Shown here: piece after piece, positions 17,626 to 27,015 of the stretch
How positions within the stretch are numbered: the stretch's first letter is position 1
How the letters are laid out: each line of letters opens with the position of its first letter
Notes under the pieces: generated by a model
What the model saw: the letters and a program-made list of their open reading frames with translations, nothing else
The model's database searches: none
What the model was told of the DNA's origin: nothing
Program-made: the position numbers and the translations under genes
Assembly (NCBI GenBank): GCA_964575455.1
Contig: CAZNRX010000001.1
Coordinates: 145,168 to 209,167 of the forward strand
Reading direction: 5' to 3'
Length of the DNA: 64,000 bases
DNA from: SKLM01 sp964575455
GTDB lineage: Bacteria; Chloroflexota; Anaerolineae; B4-G1

Positions 17626-18888
17626 TTAATCCTTTGGCTTCAATGTCTCCTCTAGATCGCGAAGGACGCTCTCGACCTGGTCCACGCTGGTGCCGGGTGC
17701 GCTCCCTTGGGCGACTTGAGGCCTCCCCCCACCCTTACCATCCAGTTGAGCGCACGCCTCCTGAAGAAGCCGGTTCACGTCCAGGTCTAGGGTCTCTGCC
17801 CGTGCGAAGCAGAAGTGAACCCGCTCATTGACGCTGAACAACAAGGCGACGACGTCGCTATGCTCCGCCAGCTTGCGGGCCAGGGTTTGCAGCTCACCGG
17901 CGCTCCGCTGTTGCCACACCGCTCCGACGATCCGATAGGTCCCGTAAATGGCTGCTTTCTCTACTAGCTGGGCGCTCTCCATATCCAGCAGCCGCTCTCG
18001 AAGCTCCCGCTCGGCGCGTTGCAGCTGCTTGTTCTCTTCCTGTAGACGATCAACAGCTTCATCCAGCTCCTGAGTCCCGACGGTCAGCGTTTTACCCAGC
18101 GTGGCCGTCATGCTCCGCCTGGCCTCGTAGTCCCGCAGCGCGCGCTCCCCGCACAGGAACTCGACGCGGGTCTTGTCGCCGCGATGCTCCAGCCCGACGA
18201 TCTTGATCATCCCCACCTCGCCCGTGCGGGCGACGTGCGTCCCCCCACAGGGGTTGACGTCGAAGGAGGGTTCGTCTGCCTTCGAAGATTCGGGGATCTT
18301 GATCAGGCGGATGGGCCCCTCTACGTCCGGCGGCAGGTCTGCAGGTGGCAGGTCCGGCGCAGCGTTGCTGTCCACGAAGCGAACGCTGATCGGGCGATCA
18401 TCCCAGACCACGTCGTTGGCCGCTACCTCGACCGGCAGGACGTCCTTCCACTGGAGATCCGCGATGCCTATGTCGATTGTGCTCGACGTCGCTCCCAGGT
18501 GGAAGCCGACTGTTGCCGCATTGGGATGACCGGCGTCCCCGAGCACGTGCTCGAAGGCCGCTGAGAGGATGTGTTGGCCCGTGTGCTGCTGCATGTGATC
18601 GAAGCGGCGCTGCCAGTCTATCTTCCCCACGACCTCATCCGTTGCGATGGCGCCCGAGAGAACGTGCACGATGGGCCTTCGACCGGAATCGTCGGCCTCA
18701 CCTTCGACCACGTCCAGCACGGTCGCCCTCCCCAGCGTGCCTCGATCTGCTGGCTGTCCGCCCGACGTGGGATAGAACGCCGTGCGATCCAGGATCACCG
18801 CGGGATGATCCTGCCAGGTCAGCTCCTCGACCATGCGAGCGGTGAAACGCGTCTGATAGGGTTCGGTGTAGTAGAGCCGTTCTGTCAT
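17626..18888 (-). CDS. AlaX-type alanyl-tRNA editing protein with DHHA1 domain
   Basis: The 420-residue protein is a free-standing homologue of the editing half of alanyl-tRNA synthetase. It has AFYPTSGGQPADRG, the zinc motif H102TGQH106 and C214GGTH218, a coiled-coil-like segment (ELDEAVDRLQEENKQLQRAERELRE in parts), and a C-terminal DHHA1 domain with the glycine-rich GKGGGRPQVAQGS. It would deacylate mischarged Ser- or Gly-tRNA(Ala). No aminoacylation domain is present and the length fits the AlaX-L class. It overlaps the preceding histidine kinase gene by 4 bases (ATGA). Confidence 0.88.
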   Translation of the reverse strand: MTERLYYTEPYQTRFTARMVEELTWQDHPAVILDRTAFYPTSGGQPADRGTLGRATVLDVVEGEADDSGRRPIVHVLSGAIATDEVVGKIDWQRRFDHMQQHTGQHILSAAFEHVLGDAGHPNAATVGFHLGATSSTIDIGIADLQWKDVLPVEVAANDVVWDDRPISVRFVDSNAAPDLPPADLPPDVEGPIRLIKIPESSKADEPSFDVNPCGGTHVARTGEVGMIKIVGLEHRGDKTRVEFLCGERALRDYEARRSMTATLGKTLTVGTQELDEAVDRLQEENKQLQRAERELRERLLDMESAQLVEKAAIYGTYRIVGAVWQQRSAGELQTLARKLAEHSDVVALLFSVNERVHFCFARAETLDLDVNRLLQEACAQLDGKGGGRPQVAQGSAPGTSVDQVESVLRDLEETLKPKD

Positions 18889-20588
18889 TCTACCTCCAGG
18901 GGCAATCTGAACGTGAACCGGCTGCCCTCTCCGGGCGTGCTGTCCACCCAGATGTCGCCGCCGTGAGCCTCCACGGCCAGCTTGCAGAAAGGGAGCCCAA
19001 GGCCCGTGCCCTTCGTTCCTCGGGCGCTCTCCAGGCGCGTGAAGCGCTCGAAGATGTGGCTCTTTGCTTCTGGGGATATGCCCAGCCCGTTGTCGGAGAC
19101 GGTGAACGATAGGCTTACCTCTCCCTGCTCAACCGTGAGGGCGATCTCGCCTTCCGCTGGGGTGAACTTCGCCGCGTTGTCCAACAGGTTCGTCAGGACG
19201 CGGGTGATCATGTCGCGGTCGACGCTCACCGGAGGGAGGCCAGTTGGGACGTCGACGGTGAGCGCCTGCTTCTTCTTCTCAATCACCGGTCGCACCAGGT
19301 CGACCGCCTCTCGGGCCAATAGCCTGGGCGGCACCAGGATTCTGTTCAGGTCCGCCTTCCCCTCCTCCAGCTGCCGCAGATCGAGAAGGGAGTCGATGAG
19401 ACGCCGCAGTCTCTTGCTGCTGCGCATCGCTACTTGTAGTACGTCCATGATGGGGAAGGTGCTGTCCTCCTCCCGGAGCGCCTGCTGCATCATCTGTAGG
19501 CTGCCCACAATGTTGCTCAATGGATTCTGCAGGTCGTGGACGATCATATGCATCAGATCATCCCTCATGCGCTCGAGTTCCGTCAGTTCTGTGATGTCGT
19601 GTCCGATCCACTGGATGGCCCTCTGTCTCCCGTAGTCGATAGTCGTCATATGCACACTCAAGGTGCGTGGGCCGCTGGGGGACGGTATTCTCATCTCAGC
19701 GCTCTTCTCCCCATTCTCGGGCAGGGTCTCGAACAGCGTCTCAGCTGTAGCTGCCGTAGGGCTCAGGGCTGTCGCGGAGCGTATGGCCGTCGCGGAGCCT
19801 GCTCCTTGCTTCCCACCGAGCAGATCGCCCCAGCGCGATCCGATGAGTTCGCCCGCTGGCCGTCCCATCAACTCGACTGCCTTCTGGTTGACGTCAAGGA
19901 TCTCCGTGTTGAAGTCCATAACGATCACTGGCACGGGGCTGCCGTGGAACAGCCTCTCGTAGCGGCGTTCAGCTCGGCCCGCGCGCTCGTAGAGCTCCGC
20001 GTTGTGGATGGCCAGCGCGGCCTGATCCGCGATCTGGTTCAGTACCTCCAGCGCGTGCTCGTCGAGCGTGCCGGCGGTGGGGTTGAGGGCCTCAATCGCA
20101 CCGATGGTCTCCTGCTCTACCTTGATAGGGGCTGCCAGCACGGTCTGGGTTTGGAAGCCCGTCTTCTCGTCGATGCCGAAGTAGAAACGCTTGTCGCTAT
20201 AAGCGTCCGAGATGAGGATCGACTTACCCTCTCGCGTAACCCAGCCGGCGATGCCTTCATCCAGCGGAAGGCGGAGGCCGGTGATGGCCTCGGGTGTCCC
20301 ACCGACGGCGACTCGGAACGTGAGGGTAGGGGAGCCCTTGCCATCCATGCTCTCCTGGTCGAGGAGGGCGACAGACACCGCTTCCACCTGGAAGTAGTCG
20401 CGCACCTGAGTCATTAGGGAGTGGAGCACGCTGTCCAGGTCCAGTGTAGCCGTCAGCAGCTGGTTTGTCTCGCGGAGGAAGGATAGCTCACGCACCTTGG
20501 ACTCGAGGCGCCGAATCCGTTCAAGGTTGTTGGAGGGGACAGACGCCATCCCGGGGATAGACGCCATCCCTGACTCATTCTCTGTCAT
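18885..20588 (-). CDS. Sensor histidine kinase (GAF-PAS-HisKA-HATPase)
   Basis: The 567-residue soluble kinase has, in order, a coiled start (ERIRRLESKVRELSFL), a GAF domain (about 45-200, LDSVLHSLMTQVRDYF to ALAIHNAELYERA), a PAS domain (about 205-335, GSPVPVIVMDFNTEILDVNQ), a HisKA helix with the phospho-His in MIVHDLQNPLSN near residue 350, and an HATPase domain with NLLDNAAKFTP, DNGLGIS and GTGLGLPFC. The N-terminus repeats GMASIP/GMASVP. No membrane segment and no neighbouring response regulator are seen, so signal and output are unknown. Both ends overlap neighbours by 4 bases. Confidence 0.9.
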   Translation of the reverse strand: MTENESGMASIPGMASVPSNNLERIRRLESKVRELSFLRETNQLLTATLDLDSVLHSLMTQVRDYFQVEAVSVALLDQESMDGKGSPTLTFRVAVGGTPEAITGLRLPLDEGIAGWVTREGKSILISDAYSDKRFYFGIDEKTGFQTQTVLAAPIKVEQETIGAIEALNPTAGTLDEHALEVLNQIADQAALAIHNAELYERAGRAERRYERLFHGSPVPVIVMDFNTEILDVNQKAVELMGRPAGELIGSRWGDLLGGKQGAGSATAIRSATALSPTAATAETLFETLPENGEKSAEMRIPSPSGPRTLSVHMTTIDYGRQRAIQWIGHDITELTELERMRDDLMHMIVHDLQNPLSNIVGSLQMMQQALREEDSTFPIMDVLQVAMRSSKRLRRLIDSLLDLRQLEEGKADLNRILVPPRLLAREAVDLVRPVIEKKKQALTVDVPTGLPPVSVDRDMITRVLTNLLDNAAKFTPAEGEIALTVEQGEVSLSFTVSDNGLGISPEAKSHIFERFTRLESARGTKGTGLGLPFCKLAVEAHGGDIWVDSTPGEGSRFTFRLPLEVE

Positions 20589-21226
20589 AGGCTCTCAAAT
20601 ACCACTTCCTCCCGCCCATGAAGCTTCTCGAGTACTTTCTCCGTGATCATGTCCAGGTGGTCGTGGTTCGTCACGAAGTCCAAGGCATCGGAGGGCACGG
20701 TCAGCACCGGACAGAGTGAGAAGCTGCTGATCCATCCCTCATACAGCCTGTTCAACTGGTCGAGGTAGGTTGTCGAGATCTTCTGTTCGTAGGAGCGGCC
20801 GCGTCTCTGGATCCGCTGCTTCAGCGTGGCCACCGAAGCCCGCAGGTAGATGATCAGGTCTGGAGGAGGGAGCACCGTGGTCACCACCTCGTAGAGCTCG
20901 CAGTAGCTCCGGTAGTCCCGTTCTTCCATCGACCCCTGCCGATAGAGATTGCACGCGAAGATCTCGGCGTCCTCGTAAACCGTTCGGTCTTGCACCACGG
21001 AGTTCGCGCGTTGGAGAAGCTGCCAATGATGGCGCAGACGGCGCGATAGGAAGTAGATCTGTGAGTGGAAGCTCCACCGCTCCATGTCCTCGTAGAAGTC
21101 AGATAGATAGGGGTTGTCATTGACGGCCTCGAAGAAAGGCTCCCAATCCAGCCGCTTGCTCAGCAGTTCCGTCAACGTGGATTTCCCGACGCCTATGTTG
21201 CCGGCGATGGCGACAAAACGTTTCAT
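20585..21226 (-). CDS. Deoxynucleoside kinase
   Basis: The 213-residue protein is a dNK/dGK-family salvage kinase: P-loop AGNIGVGKST at residues 7-16, FEAVNDNPYLSDFYED, VVQDRTVYEDAEIFA (ERS/DRS-like motif), PDLIIYLRAS and the lid RRGRSYEQ. It phosphorylates deoxynucleosides; the base preference cannot be told by eye. The ATG at 21226 overlaps the stop of the upstream kinase gene (ATGA); the frame upstream to 21370 is a shadow. It is one of two paralogous kinases in this operon. Confidence 0.88.
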   Translation of the reverse strand: MKRFVAIAGNIGVGKSTLTELLSKRLDWEPFFEAVNDNPYLSDFYEDMERWSFHSQIYFLSRRLRHHWQLLQRANSVVQDRTVYEDAEIFACNLYRQGSMEERDYRSYCELYEVVTTVLPPPDLIIYLRASVATLKQRIQRRGRSYEQKISTTYLDQLNRLYEGWISSFSLCPVLTVPSDALDFVTNHDHLDMITEKVLEKLHGREEVVFESL

Positions 21227-24200
21227 ACCTCCCCTCTCCCTCCACCTTCCCGAAAGCTTCCGTCGGCTTTCGGCGAGGTTGCCTGCGGCAGAGAGACGAT
21301 GAAGGTGCTTCCTGCCTGCGGTGAGCTTCTGACGGTCACGTGGCCCCCGTACACCTCCACGATTTCCCATACCAGAGCCAGTCCAATGCCCATCCCCTCG
21401 AAGCGTCGTTTGATGCTGCCATCAACCTGGTAGAATCGCTCGAAGATGCGATCCAGGTGCTCTTGCTTGATCCCGATACCTTCGTCCTTGACCGCGACAC
21501 ACGAGGAGCCGTCATCTTCCCAGGCCTGGAGCGTGATGGTGCCACCGTCGGGGCTGAACTTGATGGCGTTTTCGATCAAATGGGTGAAGGCCTGCGTCAG
21601 GTGCTCTCTGTTTGCCATCACCGGGGGGAGGGCATCGGGAAGCGCCTTGTACAAGCGGACCCCCGCGCTGCACGCTCGTGCCTTGAGCTCCAGCGCCGCG
21701 TGTTCTACGGCCTCCAGCAGGCAGACCGGTCTCGACATTGGCTTCTCTCGGGATAGGCTGTCGAGCGTCGTCAGGTCCCGGGTGCGACGCTGAAGGGCGT
21801 CGATGCGCTTGCGAATGATCATCAGCGCTTCCTGCTGCTTCGCCGACAAGGACCCCAGGTCTCCGGCCATCAAGAGCTCGATGTAACCCTGTACCAGCGT
21901 GAACGGGGTTCGCAGCTCGTGGCTTACATTCTGCACCAGCTCGGTGCGCAGTCGGTCTATTTCCTTCAGCTCGTCGTAAGCCTGGCTCAGCTTGTCCCGC
22001 TGCTCTTGCAGCCTCTGGTAGAGTCGGGCGTTCTCCAGCACGATACCAAGCTGGGCAGCGACAGCTTGGAACAGGCGCAGATCGTCTTCGTCGAATGCGT
22101 TCGTCTTGGGGCTCTCAGCGTTGAGGACCGCGATCACGCGTCCAGCGACCCTGACCGGCACGTTCAGTTCCGAGAGCACCTCGGGCGCTCCCTCGAAATA
22201 GCCTGGCGTCTCGCGCACGTCGTCGATGATCTGGGCTTCTCCGGTCAGGTAGGCCCGCCCCGCCACACTCCGATCCAGCGGTATCCTCACCTTGGTCATC
22301 TCCGGCGCATAGCCGATCTGAGAGGGATGCAGCTTGAGGGCCGTGGCGTGGTGCCTGCCATCTGCGGAGGATGCCTCTTGGTGGCCGAACACCTCCGATT
22401 CCAAATCCGGAAGGGCAAACGAGAGGTGCTCGATGCCGAGCATGTGATGTAGCGCGTCGATGGTTCGTTCCAGCACCTTGTCGAAATCGAGCGTGATGGC
22501 TCCGGCTTGCATCACCTGCTGCAGCAAGCGCATCTCCCTCAGCCGCCGCTTAAGCTCTTCGAACAGCCGGGCCTTTTCCACCGCGATAGCAACTTGGTTG
22601 GAGATGCCGGAGAAGATGCGGCGGTGCTCCTCGTCGAAGGCGTGGGGCTCATACGATTGCGCGGAGATGACACCGATCAGCTCATCTCTGGCCAGGAGTG
22701 GCAGAACCATCAGAGATCGCGTCGGCGTGCCTCGGGCGATGCCTTCCACAGGCAAGGTCTCCTGGTCCCGCTCCCAGTCGTCGATCCATAGCGGCTCCTT
22801 GTTGCGCACCACCCATCCCGCAAATCCCCCGTCCTCTTCAAGATCCAGCGCGACGGGGTCCAGACGGCGTCCTCGGTCGACGATGAGCGAGATGTAGAGC
22901 TTTCCGTTTCCAGATGACCCGGCGATATCGCCCGTTGACGTATCTTGGTAGAGCCCGATGTAGAACGTGGTGATGTCCATCAGTCTGCTCAACTGCTCAT
23001 AGACCCGTTCCAACACCTCGTCCAGGCTGAGTGTCGAGTTGATGGCCAGGTCGATGTTGCGGAGCGCAGTGAGCACCTCGACGTGGTGCTGCTCCTCCTC
23101 ATGCAGGCGAGCGTTCTGCAGGGCGATGGCTATCTGCTCTGCCAGCGTGGATGCTGTGGCGACATCCAGCTCGTCGAAGCGTCTCCTCTCTTGGCACTGC
23201 AGATCAAGCACCCCGATGACCTCGCTTTCAATCCTGAGAGGCAATGCCAGCTCTGACCCGGCCTGATACCTGTCCGGGAAGGGGGCGAAGTACCTCTCCT
23301 CCTGGCGAGCATCGTTGCTTGCCAGACACTGGCCGTGGCGCGCAACCCAACCGATGATGCCCTGGTCCAGCGGCTGGCGGTAGTCGTCCGGCACCGCGTC
23401 TGCTCCGATCCCCGCCTTGCCTCCGATGATCAAGTCCCCGGCCTTCGCATCCATCAGCATGATAATCACGCTGTCGTAGCGAAAGTGTTCATGGATGGTC
23501 TCGGCCACGGCCGGAAGCAGGCGCTCAGGCTCGAGGATGGTGTTGGCCTGCCGGGCCACCAGGCTGAGCAGGGCGCCGTACCTGGCCTGACGACGGGCCT
23601 GCTGGTAGAGCCTGGCGTTCTCGATTGCGAGCGTCGCCTGCGCAGCGACCCACGTAGCCACGTCGATCTGTCTGGCCGTGAAACGGCGTCCCTCCTCGAC
23701 GTGATCCAGCGCCATCAGGCCCACGACCCACTTCTTGCTGATCAGGGGAACGAGGAGCACGCTCTTGATGCCGAAGGGCTCGATCAGGCGCTTGGGCAGC
23801 GACGAGGCCTCCGCATCGGCGATGAACAACGGGCTCTGCTCGCGAATCACCCGCTGCGCCTCTGGGATCTCAGTCAGCGGCACAGGATAGCTTGCTTCCC
23901 TGAACAAGCGCCACATCTCATGGTCCTTGTGGCCGTTGCTGAACGCGGACATAGCCGGTCTCGACATCTCTCCATCGTCGCCGATCAAGACGATGGTGCA
24001 GCGATGCGCCCCACAGACGTCGGCCGCGAGCTGGCTCACCCGTTTCAGCACCTGGGTCATGTCCAGCGTCGCGGACACCTCGCGTCCGATCTCGACCAGT
24101 GTCCTCAGTTCCTTGTTGCTCTCCTCAAGATCAGCGGTGCGCGGCCAGTAGGTCGAGGGGCGATCTCGCTCGGGCACCGTCGCTGCACTTGGTTGTGCGG

Positions 24201-24504
24201 CATCTCCTTCCACGCCTTCCTGGTAGGCCCGCTTATCCGCTCTCAGGCGCTGTACCTCGTCCAACAGGCTCGAATCCAGCGGTTCTAGTTCATCTGCAGG
24301 CAGCAGGCTGGCGTCGACCACCACCACGTCCGGTGAGGCCGTGGCCTCGCAGGCGTGCTTGGTCAGCATCTCATCGACCTCGTTGAGGTCGGCCACAGCG
24401 TAGACTGTATGTCCGCTCTGCTCCAGCAGCGCCTGGAGCGCCTCGCGGACGCTCGGCTCGTCGGCTGCAATCAGGATCTTGATCACGTCAGCTTTTGGTG
24501 ACAT
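21223..24504 (-). CDS. Large multi-GAF sensor histidine kinase with truncated receiver-like N-terminus
   Basis: The 1093-residue protein starts with half a receiver domain (KILIAADEPSVREALQALLEQSGHTVYAV ... PDVVVVDASLL, split here) that lacks the later strands and the conserved lysine. Four GAF domains follow (about 130-285, 305-470, 480-640 and 655-830), then HisKA with NVSHELRTPFTLVQGY near residue 860 and HATPase with NAIKFSPDGG, DEGIGIK and GMGIGLALV. No membrane segment is evident. It would integrate several small-molecule or light-type signals. The gene lies 41 bases after the second deoxynucleoside kinase, and the gap contains an ACGAAG repeat. Confidence 0.9.
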   Translation of the reverse strand: MSPKADVIKILIAADEPSVREALQALLEQSGHTVYAVADLNEVDEMLTKHACEATASPDVVVVDASLLPADELEPLDSSLLDEVQRLRADKRAYQEGVEGDAAQPSAATVPERDRPSTYWPRTADLEESNKELRTLVEIGREVSATLDMTQVLKRVSQLAADVCGAHRCTIVLIGDDGEMSRPAMSAFSNGHKDHEMWRLFREASYPVPLTEIPEAQRVIREQSPLFIADAEASSLPKRLIEPFGIKSVLLVPLISKKWVVGLMALDHVEEGRRFTARQIDVATWVAAQATLAIENARLYQQARRQARYGALLSLVARQANTILEPERLLPAVAETIHEHFRYDSVIIMLMDAKAGDLIIGGKAGIGADAVPDDYRQPLDQGIIGWVARHGQCLASNDARQEERYFAPFPDRYQAGSELALPLRIESEVIGVLDLQCQERRRFDELDVATASTLAEQIAIALQNARLHEEEQHHVEVLTALRNIDLAINSTLSLDEVLERVYEQLSRLMDITTFYIGLYQDTSTGDIAGSSGNGKLYISLIVDRGRRLDPVALDLEEDGGFAGWVVRNKEPLWIDDWERDQETLPVEGIARGTPTRSLMVLPLLARDELIGVISAQSYEPHAFDEEHRRIFSGISNQVAIAVEKARLFEELKRRLREMRLLQQVMQAGAITLDFDKVLERTIDALHHMLGIEHLSFALPDLESEVFGHQEASSADGRHHATALKLHPSQIGYAPEMTKVRIPLDRSVAGRAYLTGEAQIIDDVRETPGYFEGAPEVLSELNVPVRVAGRVIAVLNAESPKTNAFDEDDLRLFQAVAAQLGIVLENARLYQRLQEQRDKLSQAYDELKEIDRLRTELVQNVSHELRTPFTLVQGYIELLMAGDLGSLSAKQQEALMIIRKRIDALQRRTRDLTTLDSLSREKPMSRPVCLLEAVEHAALELKARACSAGVRLYKALPDALPPVMANREHLTQAFTHLIENAIKFSPDGGTITLQAWEDDGSSCVAVKDEGIGIKQEHLDRIFERFYQVDGSIKRRFEGMGIGLALVWEIVEVYGGHVTVRSSPQAGSTFIVSLPQATSPKADGSFREGGGRGEV

Positions 24505-24513
24505 CTTCCGTTA

Positions 24514-24553
24514 GATACGAAGAGCGCGAAACACGGAGGCACGAATCATGAAG
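24514..24553 (+). repeat. ACGAAG-type dispersed repeat
   Basis: GATACGAAGAGCGCGAAACAC and AGGCACGAATCATGAAG fill the gap between the kinase gene at 24546 and the histidine kinase start at 24504 and reach over the last codons of the former. The repeat is oriented opposite to the genes. Confidence 0.55.
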
Positions 24554-25520
24554 GCCTCGAATCGTAGGGGGGCGAGGGCTCTACCCCGATCGAATCCGCC
24601 AATTCCTTCAGCTGTGCCATGGCTTGTTGCAGCGTCGCTTTCATCTGGGAGGCCCGCACCTCAGAACGCTCCGCTCCCTGCTGGGCGAGGAATGCCCCTA
24701 CGCGGCCCAGGGCCTCATTCGCCGCCAGAAACTCGCCCAGGCCCGGGGGACCGACCTGTCCTGGCTGCAATTGATAGGCCGCTCGCTGCGGGACATCCCA
24801 CATCTGCGCCTCGCCTGCCGAGTGCGGGCTCGACCACCCGCTTGCCACAGATTCTCCCAACTGTGGCAGCGACTGCTGATAGGCGCCGATCCCCAATGAC
24901 CTCCTGACCTTCTCCTCGACGAACGCAAGAGCGCTGTTATCCCGGACGTAGTTCAAGTCGTTGGTGTCGATGACCAGCAGAGCCTTCGTGCCCTTCGCGT
25001 CCCTTTTCGCGCCTTTCGTGTTCTTGCTGGCGAAGTGGGCCTCGTAAGCCTCTCTCACCATAGCGATATAGTCGCGATCCATCTCCCGCTCGTATGGGCG
25101 GTCGCGCGCCGCGATGCGCGCCATCAGCGTGTCTGTGTCGGCCTTGAGATAGATCACCAGATCGGGAACGGCGATGCGATCCGCGAGCAGAGCATATAGC
25201 CTTCGGTACATCTCTAGCTCATCGCCCTCCAGGTTCAGACGGGCGAAGAGGGCGTCCTTGCCGAACGTGTAGTCGCCAATCAGGGGTTTGTTCGCCGTCA
25301 GCGACGGTATCTCCTGTTGCTGGCGGTAGCGGCTCAGGAGGAAGAACAACTGCGTCTGGAAGGCGTAGCGGGCGCGATCGCCGTAGAAGCTTGAGAGGAA
25401 TGGGTTCTCCTCAAAGGCCTCCAAAAGTAGCTCTGCCTCGAAGCGCGGCTGCAGGAGGCGGGCCAGCGTCGTCTTGCCCACTCCGATCGGCCCTTCGATG
25501 GCCAGGAAAAAGGGTCTCAT
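24546..25520 (-). CDS. Deoxynucleoside kinase with repeat-derived insertion and long C-terminal extension
   Basis: The 324-residue protein has the dNK core: P-loop EGPIGVGKTT (9-18), LLEAFEENPFLSSFYGD, IGDYTFGKDALFA, PDLVIYLKADTD, RDRPYERE and LLVIDTNDLNYV. Residues 167-179 (NTKGAKRDAKGTK) lie in the loop before the last core strand and are encoded by the dispersed ACGAAG repeat. After about residue 215 a Gln- and Ala-rich tail of some 110 residues (YQLQPGQVGPPG, ATLQQAMAQLKEL) has no counterpart in ordinary dNKs. The start overlaps the phosphohexomutase stop by 4 bases. The substrate is unknown. Confidence 0.87.
   Translation of the reverse strand: MRPFFLAIEGPIGVGKTTLARLLQPRFEAELLLEAFEENPFLSSFYGDRARYAFQTQLFFLLSRYRQQQEIPSLTANKPLIGDYTFGKDALFARLNLEGDELEMYRRLYALLADRIAVPDLVIYLKADTDTLMARIAARDRPYEREMDRDYIAMVREAYEAHFASKNTKGAKRDAKGTKALLVIDTNDLNYVRDNSALAFVEEKVRRSLGIGAYQQSLPQLGESVASGWSSPHSAGEAQMWDVPQRAAYQLQPGQVGPPGLGEFLAANEALGRVGAFLAQQGAERSEVRASQMKATLQQAMAQLKELADSIGVEPSPPYDSRPS
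24984..25022 (-). repeat. ACGAAG-type repeat inside the deoxynucleoside kinase gene
   Basis: On the coding strand this reads AACACGAAAGGCGCGAAAAG followed by GGACGCGAAGGGCACGAAG. It is 39 bases, exactly 13 codons, and keeps the frame. It closely resembles the long intergenic copies at 4341 and 5697. Confidence 0.85.
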
Positions 25521-26935
25521 GCTACCCGCTCACCGTAGGAAAGAAGCGTATCCACCATCCCTGAGTCCCGCCCCTCGGCGTAGACCCGCAGCACCGGCTC
25601 GGTGCCCGATGGGCGAATCAGGAGCCACGAGTCGTCGGCCAACAGATACTTGACGCCGTCCAGCGTGTTCACGTCGATGACCGTCTCTCCGGCCAGAGCG
25701 TCGGGCGCCTCGTTCAGCAGTCGCTCCACCATCTTCCGCTTGGTGACTGGCGTGCGCAGGGGCATGTCGCGGCGCGCGTAGCAAGCCGGCCCGACATCGC
25801 TCTGGACGGACGCCACCAGCTCGTGCAGGGGGCACTCCGCGCTCGCCACAATCTCCAGGAGCAGGAGGCCCATCAGCACCCCGTCGCCCTCCGGAATGTG
25901 GCCCTTGATGCTCAGGCCGCCGGATTCCTCGCCGCCGATCAGGACATCGTCGTTCAAAATCTGGTCGGCGATGTGATTGAATCCCACCGGCGTCTCCACC
26001 AACGGCAGGTCGTACTGCGCGGCCAGGCGATCCACCATGCGAGTGGTGGAGATGCTCTTGACCACCGTGCCGCGCCAGCCTCGTTCCTCGACCAGGTGCC
26101 GCAGCGCCAGGCAGAAGATGTGATGGGGGTCGACGAAGTTCCCCAGCCCGTCCATAGCGCCGAGCCGGTCGCCATCCCCGTCCGTGGCCAGCCCAATGTC
26201 GGCGTGGTGGGCCTGGATGGCTGCCGCAAGGGCGCTCAGGTAGTGTCCTACCGGTTCCGGGTGGATGCCTCCAAAACCGGGGTTCATCTCGCCGCGGATC
26301 TCCACCACGCGGCAGCGCGTGCGGGCGAGCATATCCGCGATGCACTTCCGGCCCGATCCGAACATGGCGTCGGCGACCACGCGCAGCTCGCTGGCGGAGA
26401 TCAGATCGAGGTCGACCAGGCCGCCCAGGTGCTCGTAGTAGGCCCAGGCGGGGTCAAAGCGCTGGATGAGGTCCTGGTCGATGGCGGTCTCGTAGTCCAT
26501 TACGTTGGGCCAGCGGGCGCGCTCCTGGTTGCGGTTCAGATAGGCCTCGACGTGCTCCGCCTGTTCCGGCAGCGCTGCGCCGCCAAAATCGGCCTTCAGC
26601 TTCAGCCCATTGTAGCGGGGGGCGTTGTGGCTGGCGGTGATCATCACGCCGGCGGCCGCCTCCTTGTGCAGGACCGCATATGAGATGGCCGGGGAGGGCG
26701 CGTCGGCCCGGGTCAAGTGGGCGACGACCCCGTTGCCAGCCAGCACGCGGGCCACCTCGGCGGCGTAGCGGTCGGAGAGGAAGCGGGTGTCGAACCCGAT
26801 CACCACCTCCGGCCTGGCGCTCGCTTCCTCCAGGACGTAGTCGGCGATGGCCTGAGCGACCAGGCGCAGGTTGGCGAAGGTGAACGTGTCCGATATGACG
26901 GCGCGCCAGCCGTCCGTTCCGAATCTGATCGTCAA
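25517..26935 (-). CDS. Phosphoglucomutase/phosphomannomutase family protein
   Basis: The 472-residue alpha-D-phosphohexomutase interconverts hexose 1- and 6-phosphates. It has the phosphoserine loop ITASHNAPRYNG (Ser102), the metal loop ATDGDGDRLGAMD, the sugar-binding loop GGEESGGLSIKGHIPEGDG and the phosphate-binding RPSGTEPVLRVYAEG. The substrate (glucose, mannose or glucosamine) cannot be settled. It is the first gene of the minus-strand series and has a strong promoter at 27058-27086. It could work with the bifunctional isomerase gene at 56.3 kb. Confidence 0.92.
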   Translation of the reverse strand: MTIRFGTDGWRAVISDTFTFANLRLVAQAIADYVLEEASARPEVVIGFDTRFLSDRYAAEVARVLAGNGVVAHLTRADAPSPAISYAVLHKEAAAGVMITASHNAPRYNGLKLKADFGGAALPEQAEHVEAYLNRNQERARWPNVMDYETAIDQDLIQRFDPAWAYYEHLGGLVDLDLISASELRVVADAMFGSGRKCIADMLARTRCRVVEIRGEMNPGFGGIHPEPVGHYLSALAAAIQAHHADIGLATDGDGDRLGAMDGLGNFVDPHHIFCLALRHLVEERGWRGTVVKSISTTRMVDRLAAQYDLPLVETPVGFNHIADQILNDDVLIGGEESGGLSIKGHIPEGDGVLMGLLLLEIVASAECPLHELVASVQSDVGPACYARRDMPLRTPVTKRKMVERLLNEAPDALAGETVIDVNTLDGVKYLLADDSWLLIRPSGTEPVLRVYAEGRDSGMVDTLLSYGERVA

Positions 26936-27015
26936 AGCAAACTCCTTTCGTCAGCCAGGTTTGCAGGCTGCAGACGCTCGGGGTGGATTGTCGTAAGCAG
27001 TGACCACATCTGCCC

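Noticed and set aside
17626..18888. Truncated alanyl-tRNA synthetase
   Set aside because: The protein starts and ends cleanly, includes editing and DHHA1 domains, and fits the length of AlaX-L proteins, so it is not a broken alaS.
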